Below are positions 8,233-15,984 of a stretch of DNA of 64,000 nt, piece by piece. The stretch spans positions 1-64,000 of the forward strand of contig NZ_JACBZF010000001.1 of NCBI RefSeq assembly GCF_013408095.1, given 5' to 3'. The DNA is from Novosphingobium marinum (GTDB lineage Bacteria > Pseudomonadota > Alphaproteobacteria > Sphingomonadales > Sphingomonadaceae). The notes beneath the pieces were generated by a model, which searched no databases, was not told the origin of the DNA, and saw only the letters and a program-made list of their open reading frames with translations. How positions within the stretch are numbered: position 1 is the first letter of the stretch; every line of letters starts with the position of its first letter. The position numbers were made by a program, and so were the translations under genes.

Positions 8233-8439
8233 TCAGCCTGTCAGACCGCGCCCGTCGAATTGCCGCCGCAGCGCGACGATGCGGTCCTTGATGCGCAGGC
8301 GCATGCGCTTGAGAGCGCTCACGTGCTCAGCCTTCGAACGGCTCTTGCTGGTCCCGATAAGGCGATCGAGCCTGCGATGCTCTCGCTCCAGCCTTTGCAG
8401 ATAACCCTTCAAGGTTCCTGAGTTGCGATCGTCTTGCAT
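8233..8439 (-). CDS. DUF465 (YdcH-like) small coiled-coil protein
   Basis: This is a 68-residue cytosolic protein rich in Arg, Lys and Glu with heptad-like spacing. The LEREHRRLDRLI segment and the LKRMRLRIKDRI segment are the DUF465 signature. I chose ATG 8439 because GGAG lies six bases upstream; longer frames reach 8499 without a ribosome site. It precedes nhaA by 73 bases on the same strand and is divergent from the LysR gene. DUF465 proteins are small helical hairpins of uncertain role, common in alphaproteobacteria. Whether it belongs to the ion-transport operon is not clear. Confidence 0.75.
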   Translation of the reverse strand: MQDDRNSGTLKGYLQRLEREHRRLDRLIGTSKSRSKAEHVSALKRMRLRIKDRIVALRRQFDGRGLTG

Positions 8440-8482
8440 CGTGATCTCCATTTCTTGCCCACACGAAATGGGTCGGAGGAAA

Positions 8483-8520
8483 CCGATAATCCAATACAAA
8501 GTATGATGACTTTCCGATAA
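8483..8520. promoter_or_regulatory. Candidate LysR operator in the divergent promoter region
   Basis: Two direct CCGATAA copies lie at 8483-8489 and 8514-8520, 31 bases apart, about three helical turns. Between them is the small palindrome ATAC-AAA-GTAT at 8494-8504. The site sits between the divergent DUF465/nhaA operon and the LysR gene, where LysR regulators usually bind. Confidence 0.4.
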
Positions 8521-8539
8521 GATATGCTAATGATATTGG

Positions 8540-9445
8540 GTGATAACGATCCGTCAGCTTCAGATCTTCACCAAGCTTGTCGAGACTGGCCACATGGGCG
8601 AGGCGGCCGACGCGCTAGGACTGACGCAACCGGCGCTCAGCCAGCAGCTGAAAATGCTCGAACAGCGAACCGGCGTGGTGCTGTTCGAACGTATCCCGCG
8701 CGGAATGCAGCTAACGCCTGCCGGTCGGGAATTGCTCGTTCCGATGCGCAGCACCCTGTCTGCCTACCGCGACTTGCTGGATGCAGCCGACAGGGCTGCG
8801 GACCGACCTGCCGGGGTCATTCGCTTCGGTGTGACGCCAACCATCGGCCCGTATCTCATGCCCGGCGCCATCAAGCGCCTTCACATGCGATTCCCCGAAC
8901 TGAAGGTCTACATTCGCGAGGGCATCCCGTCGCTGCAACATAGCGAACTTGCTGCTGGCGAACTGGACATGATCCTGTCGCCGATGCCGATTGCGGGGAC
9001 AGGGCTCGCCATCGAACCGATTTTTCGCGAGCCGCTTCGGATTGTCGCGCCGCCAGACGATCCCCTGTTGCGGCTGGAAAACCGAACCATCGCGGATTTT
9101 GGCGGACGAACGTTTCTCACGCTCGACCACAGGCATCATTACCATCGGCAACTGATGGCGATCTGCAAGAAGCTGAATGCTTCAATTATCGGCGATTATC
9201 AGGGTACGAGCCTGGATGCATTGCGGCAGATGTCGGGATCGGGCGTCGGTCTTGCGCTCCTGCCGGAACTCTACGTCCGTTCCGGCGCGGGCGGGCTCTC
9301 CGCCGTCGAAATCGCCGAGCCACGGGGGTGGAGCGAATTCCGGAGCGTCGCTGCGGCATGGCGCGAAAAGGCCGCGTATGCGGACACTTTCAGGGCGATT
9401 GCCGGAATCATCGCCGACGAGGCTGCGGAGAGGCTAGCGGCCTGA
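8540..9445 (+). CDS. LysR family transcriptional regulator
   Basis: This 301-residue regulator starts at GTG 8540. The winged helix-turn-helix covers about residues 1-60, with TGHMGEAADALGLTQPALSQQ as the DNA-reading part; residues about 88-295 form the periplasmic-binding-protein-like effector domain, opening with GVIRFGVTPTIGP. It is divergent from the DUF465-nhaA-carbonic anhydrase-sbtA operon, so by the usual LysR arrangement it is likely to control that operon and itself. The effector might be a carbon- or nitrogen-related metabolite, but nothing visible decides this. The ribosome site is weak. It ends 31 bases before the convergent ribBA stop. Confidence 0.88.
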   Translation: MITIRQLQIFTKLVETGHMGEAADALGLTQPALSQQLKMLEQRTGVVLFERIPRGMQLTPAGRELLVPMRSTLSAYRDLLDAADRAADRPAGVIRFGVTPTIGPYLMPGAIKRLHMRFPELKVYIREGIPSLQHSELAAGELDMILSPMPIAGTGLAIEPIFREPLRIVAPPDDPLLRLENRTIADFGGRTFLTLDHRHHYHRQLMAICKKLNASIIGDYQGTSLDALRQMSGSGVGLALLPELYVRSGAGGLSAVEIAEPRGWSEFRSVAAAWREKAAYADTFRAIAGIIADEAAERLAA

Positions 9446-9476
9446 AGCAGCTCAATCCCTTCCGGGCAAGTCCGGT

Positions 9477-10754
9477 TCAACCCACGCCGTCGTCATCGGG
9501 GATGGCCCGGTCGCCGACGATGTTCAGTCCGTAACCGCTGATCGCCACGACGTGCTGCGGCGAATTGGTCAGCAGGATCATGTCGTGGACCCCCATGTCG
9601 GCAAGAATCTGCGCGCCGATCCCGTAATCTCGTAATTGGCCCGACCTCTCCTGGCTTCCGACTTCCCGGGCCAGCGTGTCGTAGTCTTCCGACATCAGCG
9701 CGACGATGATCCCGGCCCCTTCGTTGCCTATCGCCTCCATCGCCCGATTGAGCATGCGCCGGCGCGATCCGATCTTCCCGAAGACGTCGTTGAACAGGGA
9801 GATGCCGTGCATCCGGACGAGCGTCGGTTCGCCCGGAACGACGCGGCCCTTCTGGAGGACAGGGGTGACCGAGCCGTTGACCTTGTTGCGATAGGTCTTC
9901 ACCGCCCATCTACCGCCGTGCTCGGATTCGAATTCGCCTTCCGAGACGCATTCGACCAGATGGTCGTTCTTCAGGCGGTATTCGATCAGATCGCGGATCG
10001 TGCCGATCTTGAGGCCATGTTTCCGGGCGAACGTTATCAGGTCGTCGAGCCGCGCCATTTCGCCGTCGTCGCGCATGATTTCGCAAATGACGCCCGACGC
10101 GTTCAATCCGGCCAACCGGGAAATGTCGACTGCCGCTTCGGTGTGGCCTGCGCGCACGAGCACTCCCCCCCGCCGCGCGCGCAGCGGGAATACGTGGCCG
10201 GGAGTGACGAGATCGTCCTTCCCCTTGGTCCCGTCGATGGCGACGCTGATCGTCCGCGCACGGTCGGCTGCGGAGATGCCGGTGGTCACGCCCTCGGCCG
10301 CTTCGATCGAGCAAGTGAACGCGGTTTCGAAGCCCGATCGGTTGGCGCGGCTCATCGGCGCAAGGCCGAGCTGGTCGCAACGTTCCGCCGTGAGGGTCAG
10401 GCAGACAAGCCCGCGACCGTGCGTGGCCATGAAATTGACTGCCGCAGGAGTCGCCATCTGCGCAGGAATGACAAGGTCGCCCTCGTTTTCGCGGTCCTCG
10501 TCGTCGACGAGCACGAACATTCGGCCGTTGCGCGCTTCCTCGATGATCTCCTCGATCGGGACGAGGACATTTTCCTCGCTGTTTTCGGACAGGAACCGCT
10601 CAAGCTTCGCGAGAGTCTCGGCGGTGGGGTTCCATGAATCCTGCGCGCAATCGCGCAGTGTGTTGGGGTGCAGGCCTGCTGCCCGGGCGAGGCCGCTCTT
10701 GGTCATCAACCCCTCGGTGACGAGCCTGCGAACCGATTCGATCGTGTTGTCCAT
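9477..10754 (-). CDS. ribB: HTH-RibB fusion with degenerate RibA domain
   Basis: This 425-residue protein has three parts. Residues about 1-58 form a helix-turn-helix-like domain (TKSGLARAAGLHPNTLRD). Residues about 65-265 are 3,4-dihydroxy-2-butanone-4-phosphate synthase, with DDEDRENEGD at 84-93 and the HTEAAVD site; it makes the four-carbon riboflavin precursor from ribulose 5-phosphate. Residues about 270-420 resemble GTP cyclohydrolase II but lack the zinc Cys cluster and the EGRGIG motif, so cyclohydrolase activity is unlikely. No other riboflavin gene is adjacent. The start at 10754 has only a weak ribosome site, but the HTH is in frame and well formed. Confidence 0.88.
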   Translation of the reverse strand: MDNTIESVRRLVTEGLMTKSGLARAAGLHPNTLRDCAQDSWNPTAETLAKLERFLSENSEENVLVPIEEIIEEARNGRMFVLVDDEDRENEGDLVIPAQMATPAAVNFMATHGRGLVCLTLTAERCDQLGLAPMSRANRSGFETAFTCSIEAAEGVTTGISAADRARTISVAIDGTKGKDDLVTPGHVFPLRARRGGVLVRAGHTEAAVDISRLAGLNASGVICEIMRDDGEMARLDDLITFARKHGLKIGTIRDLIEYRLKNDHLVECVSEGEFESEHGGRWAVKTYRNKVNGSVTPVLQKGRVVPGEPTLVRMHGISLFNDVFGKIGSRRRMLNRAMEAIGNEGAGIIVALMSEDYDTLAREVGSQERSGQLRDYGIGAQILADMGVHDMILLTNSPQHVVAISGYGLNIVGDRAIPDDDGVG

Positions 10755-10774
10755 GACTGCGCGCTACCACACTG

Positions 10775-10806
10775 TGATGTGGAAAGTGAAGAAGCCATTC
10801 ACATCA
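10775..10806. promoter_or_regulatory. Inverted repeat upstream of the HTH-ribB gene
   Basis: TGATGTG at 10775-10781 and CACATCA at 10800-10806 form a perfect seven-base dyad with an 18-base spacer, starting 21 bases before the ribB start codon. Partly matching outer arms (CACTGTGA and TCACACTG) extend it. It could be an operator; the HTH at the start of RibB makes self-binding conceivable. Confidence 0.3.
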
Positions 10807-10836
10807 AAAGTCACACTGCAACAGATTCGAACACGA

Positions 10837-11352
10837 CTACCTTTCGATCGGTATCAAGCTTCCCAGTGTTCCATTTGCCCATCCCAGTATGTCGGTCGCC
10901 CCGGACGAGTACAGGTCGTAGACTTCGCCGACGAGGATGTCGTGCGTACCGAAGGACACGGTCTCTACCACGTCGCAGAAGATGTTCGCGGGCGCATCCC
11001 GGATGTACCAGACCGACCCGTTGCGCTCCCAGTCCTCGTGCGTGAACCGGTCGTCTTTCGCTTCGGGGTGCGCGAAGGGATTCAGATGGGAAACCTTGTC
11101 ACTGGTTAGCAGATTTATGCAGAACCTTCTGCTCTCGACCATGGATCGATAGCTGGACGCCGATCGATTGACGGCCACCGCCATGGCACAAGGCTCGAGC
11201 GAAACCGGCATGATCGCCGACATCGCAAGTCCCACGGGATCGCCCGTTTGCGGATCGATAGACGTGACGATCGCGACCGGCGCAGGCAGGTAACGAAGGA
11301 CGTTCTTTAGCCTGTCTTGGAACCCCTCTCCGTTTGCTGAGCAGTCGTCCAT
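10837..11352 (-). CDS. Flavin reductase-like domain protein
   Basis: This is a 171-residue FMN-binding split-barrel protein of the flavin reductase family. The LRYLPAPVAIVTS strand near residues 18-30, the AMSAIMPVSLEP segment, the AVNRSASSY flavin-phosphate region and FCINLL strand are typical. Members use NAD(P)H to reduce free FMN or FAD for a monooxygenase partner, or act alone. I chose ATG 11352, which has AGGA five bases upstream; ATG 11370 is also possible, and the frame runs open to 11505. It ends 82 bases before the ribB start. No obvious two-component monooxygenase lies next to it. Confidence 0.78.
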   Translation of the reverse strand: MDDCSANGEGFQDRLKNVLRYLPAPVAIVTSIDPQTGDPVGLAMSAIMPVSLEPCAMAVAVNRSASSYRSMVESRRFCINLLTSDKVSHLNPFAHPEAKDDRFTHEDWERNGSVWYIRDAPANIFCDVVETVSFGTHDILVGEVYDLYSSGATDILGWANGTLGSLIPIER

Positions 11353-11512
11353 CGGGTTCCTCGCTGGCATCAGGTCTTTCCGGCCATTCTGGCCGCACTC
11401 GATGGCAGCCCTTAAACGAAAAGCCCGACCGAGGCCAACACCCCGAATTGGACAGCCTTGCCGGGCGACCGCTGGCCCACGGTCGGCGTCAGTCCCGCGA
11501 AACATTCCGGCC

Positions 11513-12304
11513 TCAGCGTCCAGAATAGTGCGGTTTGCGCTTCTCGGCGAATGCCTTGCACGCTTCGCGGAAGTCCTCCGTCACCAGCGCGAGGCACTGC
11601 ACGTGGTTTTCGAGTTCGACCGCCGAGGCGAGGCTACCTGCATCGAGGTTGGCGCGCATTACCTGCTTGGTATGCTTGACGGCATACGGGCTGTTCCCGG
11701 TGATTTGCGACGCAACCCGCAGGGCTTCGCTCACGACGTCGTCCGCAGGTGCCAGCGAGGTCACGAGGCCCAGCGCCAGCGCCTCTTCGGCGTCCACCGC
11801 GCGCCCGGTCAGCATCAGTTCGAACGCCCGCCCGGCCCCGACAAGGCGCGGCAAATGATAGCTGATGCCGCACTCGCCCGCGCTCAGCGCAACCTTGACC
11901 GCCCCGACGAGGAATTTCGCTTTCGGGCCTGCGACCCGGATGTCCGCAGCGAGTGCGAGCGCCATTCCCGCGCCCACGGCGGCGCCTTCGACAGCCGCGA
12001 TGACGGGAAAGCGCGCCTGTGCGACTGCGGTCATCAGCCCCGCATAGCGCTCCTGGAGCGACATGAATTCGATCGGACCGTCGGGAGCGTCATCCGAAAG
12101 AATGACTTCCTTCAAGTCGAGCCCGGCGCAGAATGTCTTTCCGGTCGCGGCAAGTACCAGCACCCTGACTGCCTCGTCGCTCTCGAGCCTGGCCAGGCTC
12201 TCCCGCAGCGCGTCGACCAGCGGGAAGTCGAGTGCGTTGGAAGCTTCCGGCCGGTCGAGCGTCAGAATTGCAATGCCGTCGTCGCGGACATCGAGATCGA
12301 TCAT
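11513..12304 (-). CDS. Enoyl-CoA hydratase/isomerase family protein
   Basis: This is a 263-residue crotonase-fold enzyme. The first oxyanion-hole segment is TFCAGLDLKE near residues 60-69 and the second is EGAAVGAGMALALAADIRVA near 107-126; the GRAVDAEEALALGLV stretch and the FAEKRKPHYSGR tail are family marks. It would add water to, or isomerise, an enoyl-CoA during catabolism of a CoA-activated acid. The start at ATG 12304 overlaps the lactonase stop as ATGA, so the two are coupled. Longer upstream reading belongs to the lactonase gene in another frame. Confidence 0.85.
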   Translation of the reverse strand: MIDLDVRDDGIAILTLDRPEASNALDFPLVDALRESLARLESDEAVRVLVLAATGKTFCAGLDLKEVILSDDAPDGPIEFMSLQERYAGLMTAVAQARFPVIAAVEGAAVGAGMALALAADIRVAGPKAKFLVGAVKVALSAGECGISYHLPRLVGAGRAFELMLTGRAVDAEEALALGLVTSLAPADDVVSEALRVASQITGNSPYAVKHTKQVMRANLDAGSLASAVELENHVQCLALVTEDFREACKAFAEKRKPHYSGR

Positions 12305-13182
12305 CGCCGGCTCTCCAGCATCCTGAGTTTCGTTAGCCCGCCGGGGACACCCGGCACGTCCACGCGCATCCGCAGCACCGCGCCGAGATCGGGAGCATCC
12401 TGGTTGCCGCCGGTCGAGACATAGAGCCAGGAGGGATCGATAGCGCTGAAATCGAGGCTGACGACGTGCGGCTGCGGGAAAGTGAAACCCGTGGTGCATT
12501 GCGCGTCCGCATCGTAATGGAGAAGCCGACCGGTTTCCCAGCAGGCGACCCAGAATCCGCCCGCACTGTCCGCAACGAGGCCATCGCAATCGGGCAGGTC
12601 GACGATCATTTCGCCTTCGCCCGGCATGCCTGTGTCATCCAGGGGGTATCGCATGATGCCCCGGGAGGTCTCGGAGTGGAGCAGCCACTTCCCGCACGGG
12701 CTGCGGGCCATGCCGTTCGATGCGAAGACGTCGCTGCGCAGGACGGTGACCTCGCCTGCGGCAGACATGTGGAAGAACTTCCCGGGCCTGGGAGTTTCGC
12801 CCGTCTCGAAGATCGACACAAAGTCGATCGTGCCTGCGAAGAAACCTCCCCGGCCGTCGGCTTCCATGTCGTTGACTGCGATGACCGGTTCGCCGTCGAT
12901 TTCGCGAAGGACATCGATAGTGGCCCTGGTCGCGGGATCGACCGCGATAATGCCGTCGCGGCCGCTGCACAGCACCATGCCGCTTTCGTCGAACACGATG
13001 CCCCCGACCCATTGCCGGGCAGGCACCATTTCCTCGGGGGCGCTGCCGCTGCGTTTGCGGAATACGCCGGTTCCCGACAGGTCGGCAAACCAAAGGTCCC
13101 CCTCGGGAGAGACGCGCGGCCCCTCGACGAAGGAAAAGCCTTCAGCGATCGTCTCGAAATCCCCGGCTTCCAGTTCCTGCAT
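12301..13182 (-). CDS. SMP-30/gluconolactonase family protein
   Basis: This 293-residue protein has the six-bladed propeller pattern of the SMP-30/LRE family: FVEGPRVSPEGDLWFADL near the N-terminus (metal-ligand Glu), AVNDMEADGRGGFFAGT, FASNGMARSPCGKWLLHSE and DLPDCDGLVADSAGGFWVA with the conserved Asn and Asp ligands. Family members are divalent-metal lactonases acting on sugar lactones or other cyclic esters. I chose ATG 13182, which follows a strong GGGAGAGG site; the frame is open to 13254. It leads the enoyl-CoA hydratase gene and is divergent from a TetR gene. Its substrate is unknown. Confidence 0.82.
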   Translation of the reverse strand: MQELEAGDFETIAEGFSFVEGPRVSPEGDLWFADLSGTGVFRKRSGSAPEEMVPARQWVGGIVFDESGMVLCSGRDGIIAVDPATRATIDVLREIDGEPVIAVNDMEADGRGGFFAGTIDFVSIFETGETPRPGKFFHMSAAGEVTVLRSDVFASNGMARSPCGKWLLHSETSRGIMRYPLDDTGMPGEGEMIVDLPDCDGLVADSAGGFWVACWETGRLLHYDADAQCTTGFTFPQPHVVSLDFSAIDPSWLYVSTGGNQDAPDLGAVLRMRVDVPGVPGGLTKLRMLESRR

Positions 13183-13357
13183 TGCCACCTCTCCCTCGTT
13201 GCGCGCCATCCGCTTTGTGTCCGGCTCGATGCGCCAGTGGGCTGATCTGGCCAATGATCGCTTCGCCGTCTAGGGGAATCGGGTGACAATCCATCGGACA
13301 CTTGATGCTCCCTTCGGGGCAATCCCCTTCGAGAAGAATCCAGAACGCTGGATGGAA

Positions 13358-13999
13358 ATGAGCGACGCATTCGCACAGCCGCAACAGGACCGGAGCCGGG
13401 ATGCGATGCGCCGCATTGTCGTGGCTGCGGTGGACCTCTTCTCTGCGCAGGGCTTCGAGGCGACGCGCGTTTCGGACATCGCGAAGAGGGCGGGAGTGCC
13501 CGTCGGCACCGTGTACCAGCGCTTTCAGGACAAGGAGGCACTGCTCACCAGTATCGTGACTGCGTATCGGGCTTGCCGGATGCGCGAAATCGGCGAACTT
13601 TGCACGTCGCGCGAAGCGCACGCCGCTTCACCGCGCCAGCTCGTCGAATTGCATCTCGATATCGTGTTCAGTGCCTTTACCTGCGATGCCGGGTTACTCC
13701 GGATGCTGGAGCGCAGAAGGCTTGAGGATCCGACTGTCCACAAGGACCAGAGCGATGCGAACGAGGTCGTTGCATCACTGGTTGCCGACCGTCTTGCCGA
13801 GAAATTGCCGGGGCGGGACGAAGGCGAACTTCGCCGGCAGGTGCTGTACCTCCATTCCATTGTAAGAGGCGCGGTGGTCTGGTCGACCTTGCCGGTCGGG
13901 GGCGAGCTTGGCCGCGGGCTGAAAGTGACCGACGTTGATTTCGCGCGCGAGGCTCTTCTGATGGCGTTGCGATACCTGCGGATCGCCGAAGAAGCGTGA
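13358..13999 (+). CDS. TetR family transcriptional regulator
   Basis: This 213-residue regulator has an N-terminal helix-turn-helix at about residues 15-62 (SDIAKRAGVPVGTVYQRFQDKEALL) followed by a diverse helical ligand domain. ATG 13358 is taken as start because GGA lies just upstream and the DNA-binding domain is complete; the frame opens at 13283. It faces the lactonase gene on one side and precedes a Rieske-VOC-SDR operon by 95 bases on the other. A sigma-70-like promoter with overlapping short repeats lies in that gap, so it probably represses the downstream operon until a substrate-derived ligand binds. Confidence 0.88.
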   Translation: MSDAFAQPQQDRSRDAMRRIVVAAVDLFSAQGFEATRVSDIAKRAGVPVGTVYQRFQDKEALLTSIVTAYRACRMREIGELCTSREAHAASPRQLVELHLDIVFSAFTCDAGLLRMLERRRLEDPTVHKDQSDANEVVASLVADRLAEKLPGRDEGELRRQVLYLHSIVRGAVVWSTLPVGGELGRGLKVTDVDFAREALLMALRYLRIAEEA

Positions 14000-14005
14000 A
14001 ATGTC

Positions 14006-14034
14006 TTGACGGGAAATCCTCATTACGAGATAAT
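14006..14034 (+). promoter_or_regulatory. Sigma-70-like promoter of the Rieske-VOC-SDR operon
   Basis: TTGACG at 14006-14011 and GATAAT at 14029-14034 are separated by 17 bases, 61 bases before the Rieske start codon. The -10 box is flanked by ACGA and TCGT arms (14025-14038), and the palindrome TGAATTCA follows near 14044-14051. This suits repression by the TetR protein encoded just upstream. Confidence 0.6.
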
Positions 14035-14094
14035 TCGTGAACGTGAATTCATGTTTATAAAAGTCGCGAGAACTTCTGCGGAGAGGTTAATATA

Positions 14095-15468
14095 ATGAAC
14101 GATATCCAGAAGGTCATGCGCGAGCGTTACCCCGGCAACACGTGGGCCGACGTCGCGCGACGGGATGGCGAGCTGCCCGACGTTCTGGCGCTGCAATCCA
14201 ATCCCGAGCAGGACCTGCGCGACATTCCGTTCGACCGGTACACCGACCAGGCCTTCTTCGACCGGGAGATGGAGCAGGTCTGGAAGCGCGTCTGGCAATT
14301 CGCCTGTCGCGAGGAGTATGTCGCGGAGAAGGGCGACTTCTTCGTCTACGACATCGGCCGGCTATCCGTCCTGATCGTGCGACAGGATTCCGGCCTGAAG
14401 GCATTCTACAATTCGTGTCTGCATCGCGGGACCAAGCTGAAGGGCTCCGGCTCGTGCGGCTGGTCGGCCAGCATCGTCTGTCCCTTCCACAACTGGGAAT
14501 GGAACCTCGACGGTTCGCTCAAGAACATCCCGTGCGATTTCGAGTTTCCGCAGCTCGAACGTGACAAGGCGCACCTCGTTGAGGTCAGGGTAGAGACGTG
14601 GAACGGCATGGTCTTCGTAAACTTCGACGGCGAGGCGGGACCGCTGATCGACTATCTCGAAGTATTGCCCGAACACTTTGCAAACTGGGATCTTACCGGC
14701 TGGTACGTCGCCTCGCATGTGCGGAAGCATGTCCCGGGCAACTGGAAGGTCGCGATCGAGGCGTTCATGGAGGCCTATCACACACCTTACGTCCATCCCG
14801 AGATGACGAACGTCGTGAGCGACCAGAACATGCAGCACGACATATTCTCGGATCATGTCAGCCGCGACCTGTGCGCCATGGCTTCTCCCAGCCCGACCTC
14901 GAAGAAGTCGCTGACCGAGCAGGAACTCCTGGACACCATGCTGGTGGGCGATGGCAAGATGGTGGGCGAACGCTCGAAAGTGCCCGAGGGCAAAACTGCG
15001 CGCTGGGTGATGGCTGAGCAGCTGCGCAAGCAGATGAGCGAAACCTACGGGCTCGACTACTCGCGCCATTCGGTGCCCGAGATGATCGACTCGCTGAAGT
15101 ACCACGTGTTTCCCAACATACTTGTGTATCCCGCGCCCGGCCTTTGCCTCGTCCAGCAGTTCCGGCCGGACGGCTATGACCGCGACCGGGCGATCTTCGA
15201 CCAGTACGTGCTTCACCCCAAGCCGAAGGACGGCGACTTCGAGGTGGCGGAAATGCACGAGATCGGAGAGGACGATAGTTTCACCAGCGTCGAGAGCATG
15301 GACCCCTTCCTCGCCAGCGTTCTCGATCAGGATACCGATATCATGCGATGGCAGCGCGAAGGCATGTACACGAGCGGGAAGGGCGCAGAAACGCTTTCGA
15401 TCTACCAGGAAGCGCGAATACGCCACCTCCACGACACGCTCGACAAGTACATGGAGGGGCGTAAGTGA
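14095..15468 (+). CDS. Rieske aromatic ring-hydroxylating oxygenase, alpha subunit
   Basis: This is a 457-residue oxygenase subunit. The Rieske [2Fe-2S] ligands are C108, H110, C129 and H132; the mononuclear iron site shows H229 and H234 in the MEAYHTPYVHPE segment after the GNWKVAIEAF motif. It would use electrons from a ferredoxin or reductase to put oxygen into an aromatic or cyclic substrate, or to demethylate it. The ATG follows GGAGAGG by eight bases. It heads an operon with a VOC protein (four-base overlap) and an SDR, and a TonB receptor gene follows. No beta subunit, ferredoxin or reductase gene is adjacent. Confidence 0.93.
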   Translation: MNDIQKVMRERYPGNTWADVARRDGELPDVLALQSNPEQDLRDIPFDRYTDQAFFDREMEQVWKRVWQFACREEYVAEKGDFFVYDIGRLSVLIVRQDSGLKAFYNSCLHRGTKLKGSGSCGWSASIVCPFHNWEWNLDGSLKNIPCDFEFPQLERDKAHLVEVRVETWNGMVFVNFDGEAGPLIDYLEVLPEHFANWDLTGWYVASHVRKHVPGNWKVAIEAFMEAYHTPYVHPEMTNVVSDQNMQHDIFSDHVSRDLCAMASPSPTSKKSLTEQELLDTMLVGDGKMVGERSKVPEGKTARWVMAEQLRKQMSETYGLDYSRHSVPEMIDSLKYHVFPNILVYPAPGLCLVQQFRPDGYDRDRAIFDQYVLHPKPKDGDFEVAEMHEIGEDDSFTSVESMDPFLASVLDQDTDIMRWQREGMYTSGKGAETLSIYQEARIRHLHDTLDKYMEGRK

Positions 15469-15959
15469 AACATCACATCCAGGGCGTGCACCATTTCGCC
15501 CTCTCCGTTCCGGACATCGACGTTGCTCGCAGGTTCTACCTCGAATTGCTCGGCGCCGAGGAAATCTCCACGGCCGACTGGGAGGCAGGCAATCCATGGA
15601 TCGACGCGATCGTCGGACTGAAGGATTCTGCCGCGAAGAGCTTCATCGCCCGTCTCAAGAACGTTCAGGTGGAAGTCTTCGAATATACCTCGCCGGCTGC
15701 GCCGCCGCAGGACCCGGATCGCCCGGTGAACCTGCACGGCTACACCCATCTCGGGTTCCAGGTGGACGACATCCAGGCCTGCTACGAGCGGATGGTGGAG
15801 GCGGGTCTGACCTTCCACACGGCTCCGGACCTCAGCACGATCGAAACCGACGAGCAGGGAAACAAGAGCGGCTTCGCGGCTACGTACGGACGCGATTTCT
15901 TCGGCAATGTTTTCGAGATCCTCGAAATCCACCCGAACGATCACATCAAGCCGGTCTGA
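15465..15959 (+). CDS. VOC (glyoxalase/extradiol-fold) family protein
   Basis: This 164-residue protein starts at GTG 15465, overlapping the Rieske stop. Two beta-alpha-beta-beta-beta modules are visible: HHFALSVPDIDVARRFYLELLG at the N-terminus (His metal ligand near residue 8-9) and GYTHLGFQVDDIQACYERMVEAG in the second half, ending in FGNVFEILEIHP with a Glu ligand. VOC proteins include extradiol dioxygenases, lyases, isomerases and resistance proteins. Coupling to a Rieske oxygenase suggests it acts on the hydroxylated product, for instance ring opening or isomerisation, but this is inference. Confidence 0.8.
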   Translation: MKHHIQGVHHFALSVPDIDVARRFYLELLGAEEISTADWEAGNPWIDAIVGLKDSAAKSFIARLKNVQVEVFEYTSPAAPPQDPDRPVNLHGYTHLGFQVDDIQACYERMVEAGLTFHTAPDLSTIETDEQGNKSGFAATYGRDFFGNVFEILEIHPNDHIKPV

Positions 15960-15984
15960 TCCGGAACGCAGGGAGGGGAGTGAA

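Noticed and set aside
7242..8291. A 349-codon plus-strand frame over nhaA.
   Set aside because: The translation is low complexity and is explained as the antisense of the NhaA membrane helices.
10755..10836. Possible FMN riboswitch upstream of ribB.
   Set aside because: Only 82 bases separate ribB from the next gene and the conserved FMN riboswitch segments are not visible. A simple inverted repeat is all that can be supported.
11402..12424. A 340-codon plus-strand frame over the enoyl-CoA hydratase.
   Set aside because: Antisense to a protein with complete crotonase motifs, no recognisable domain of its own.
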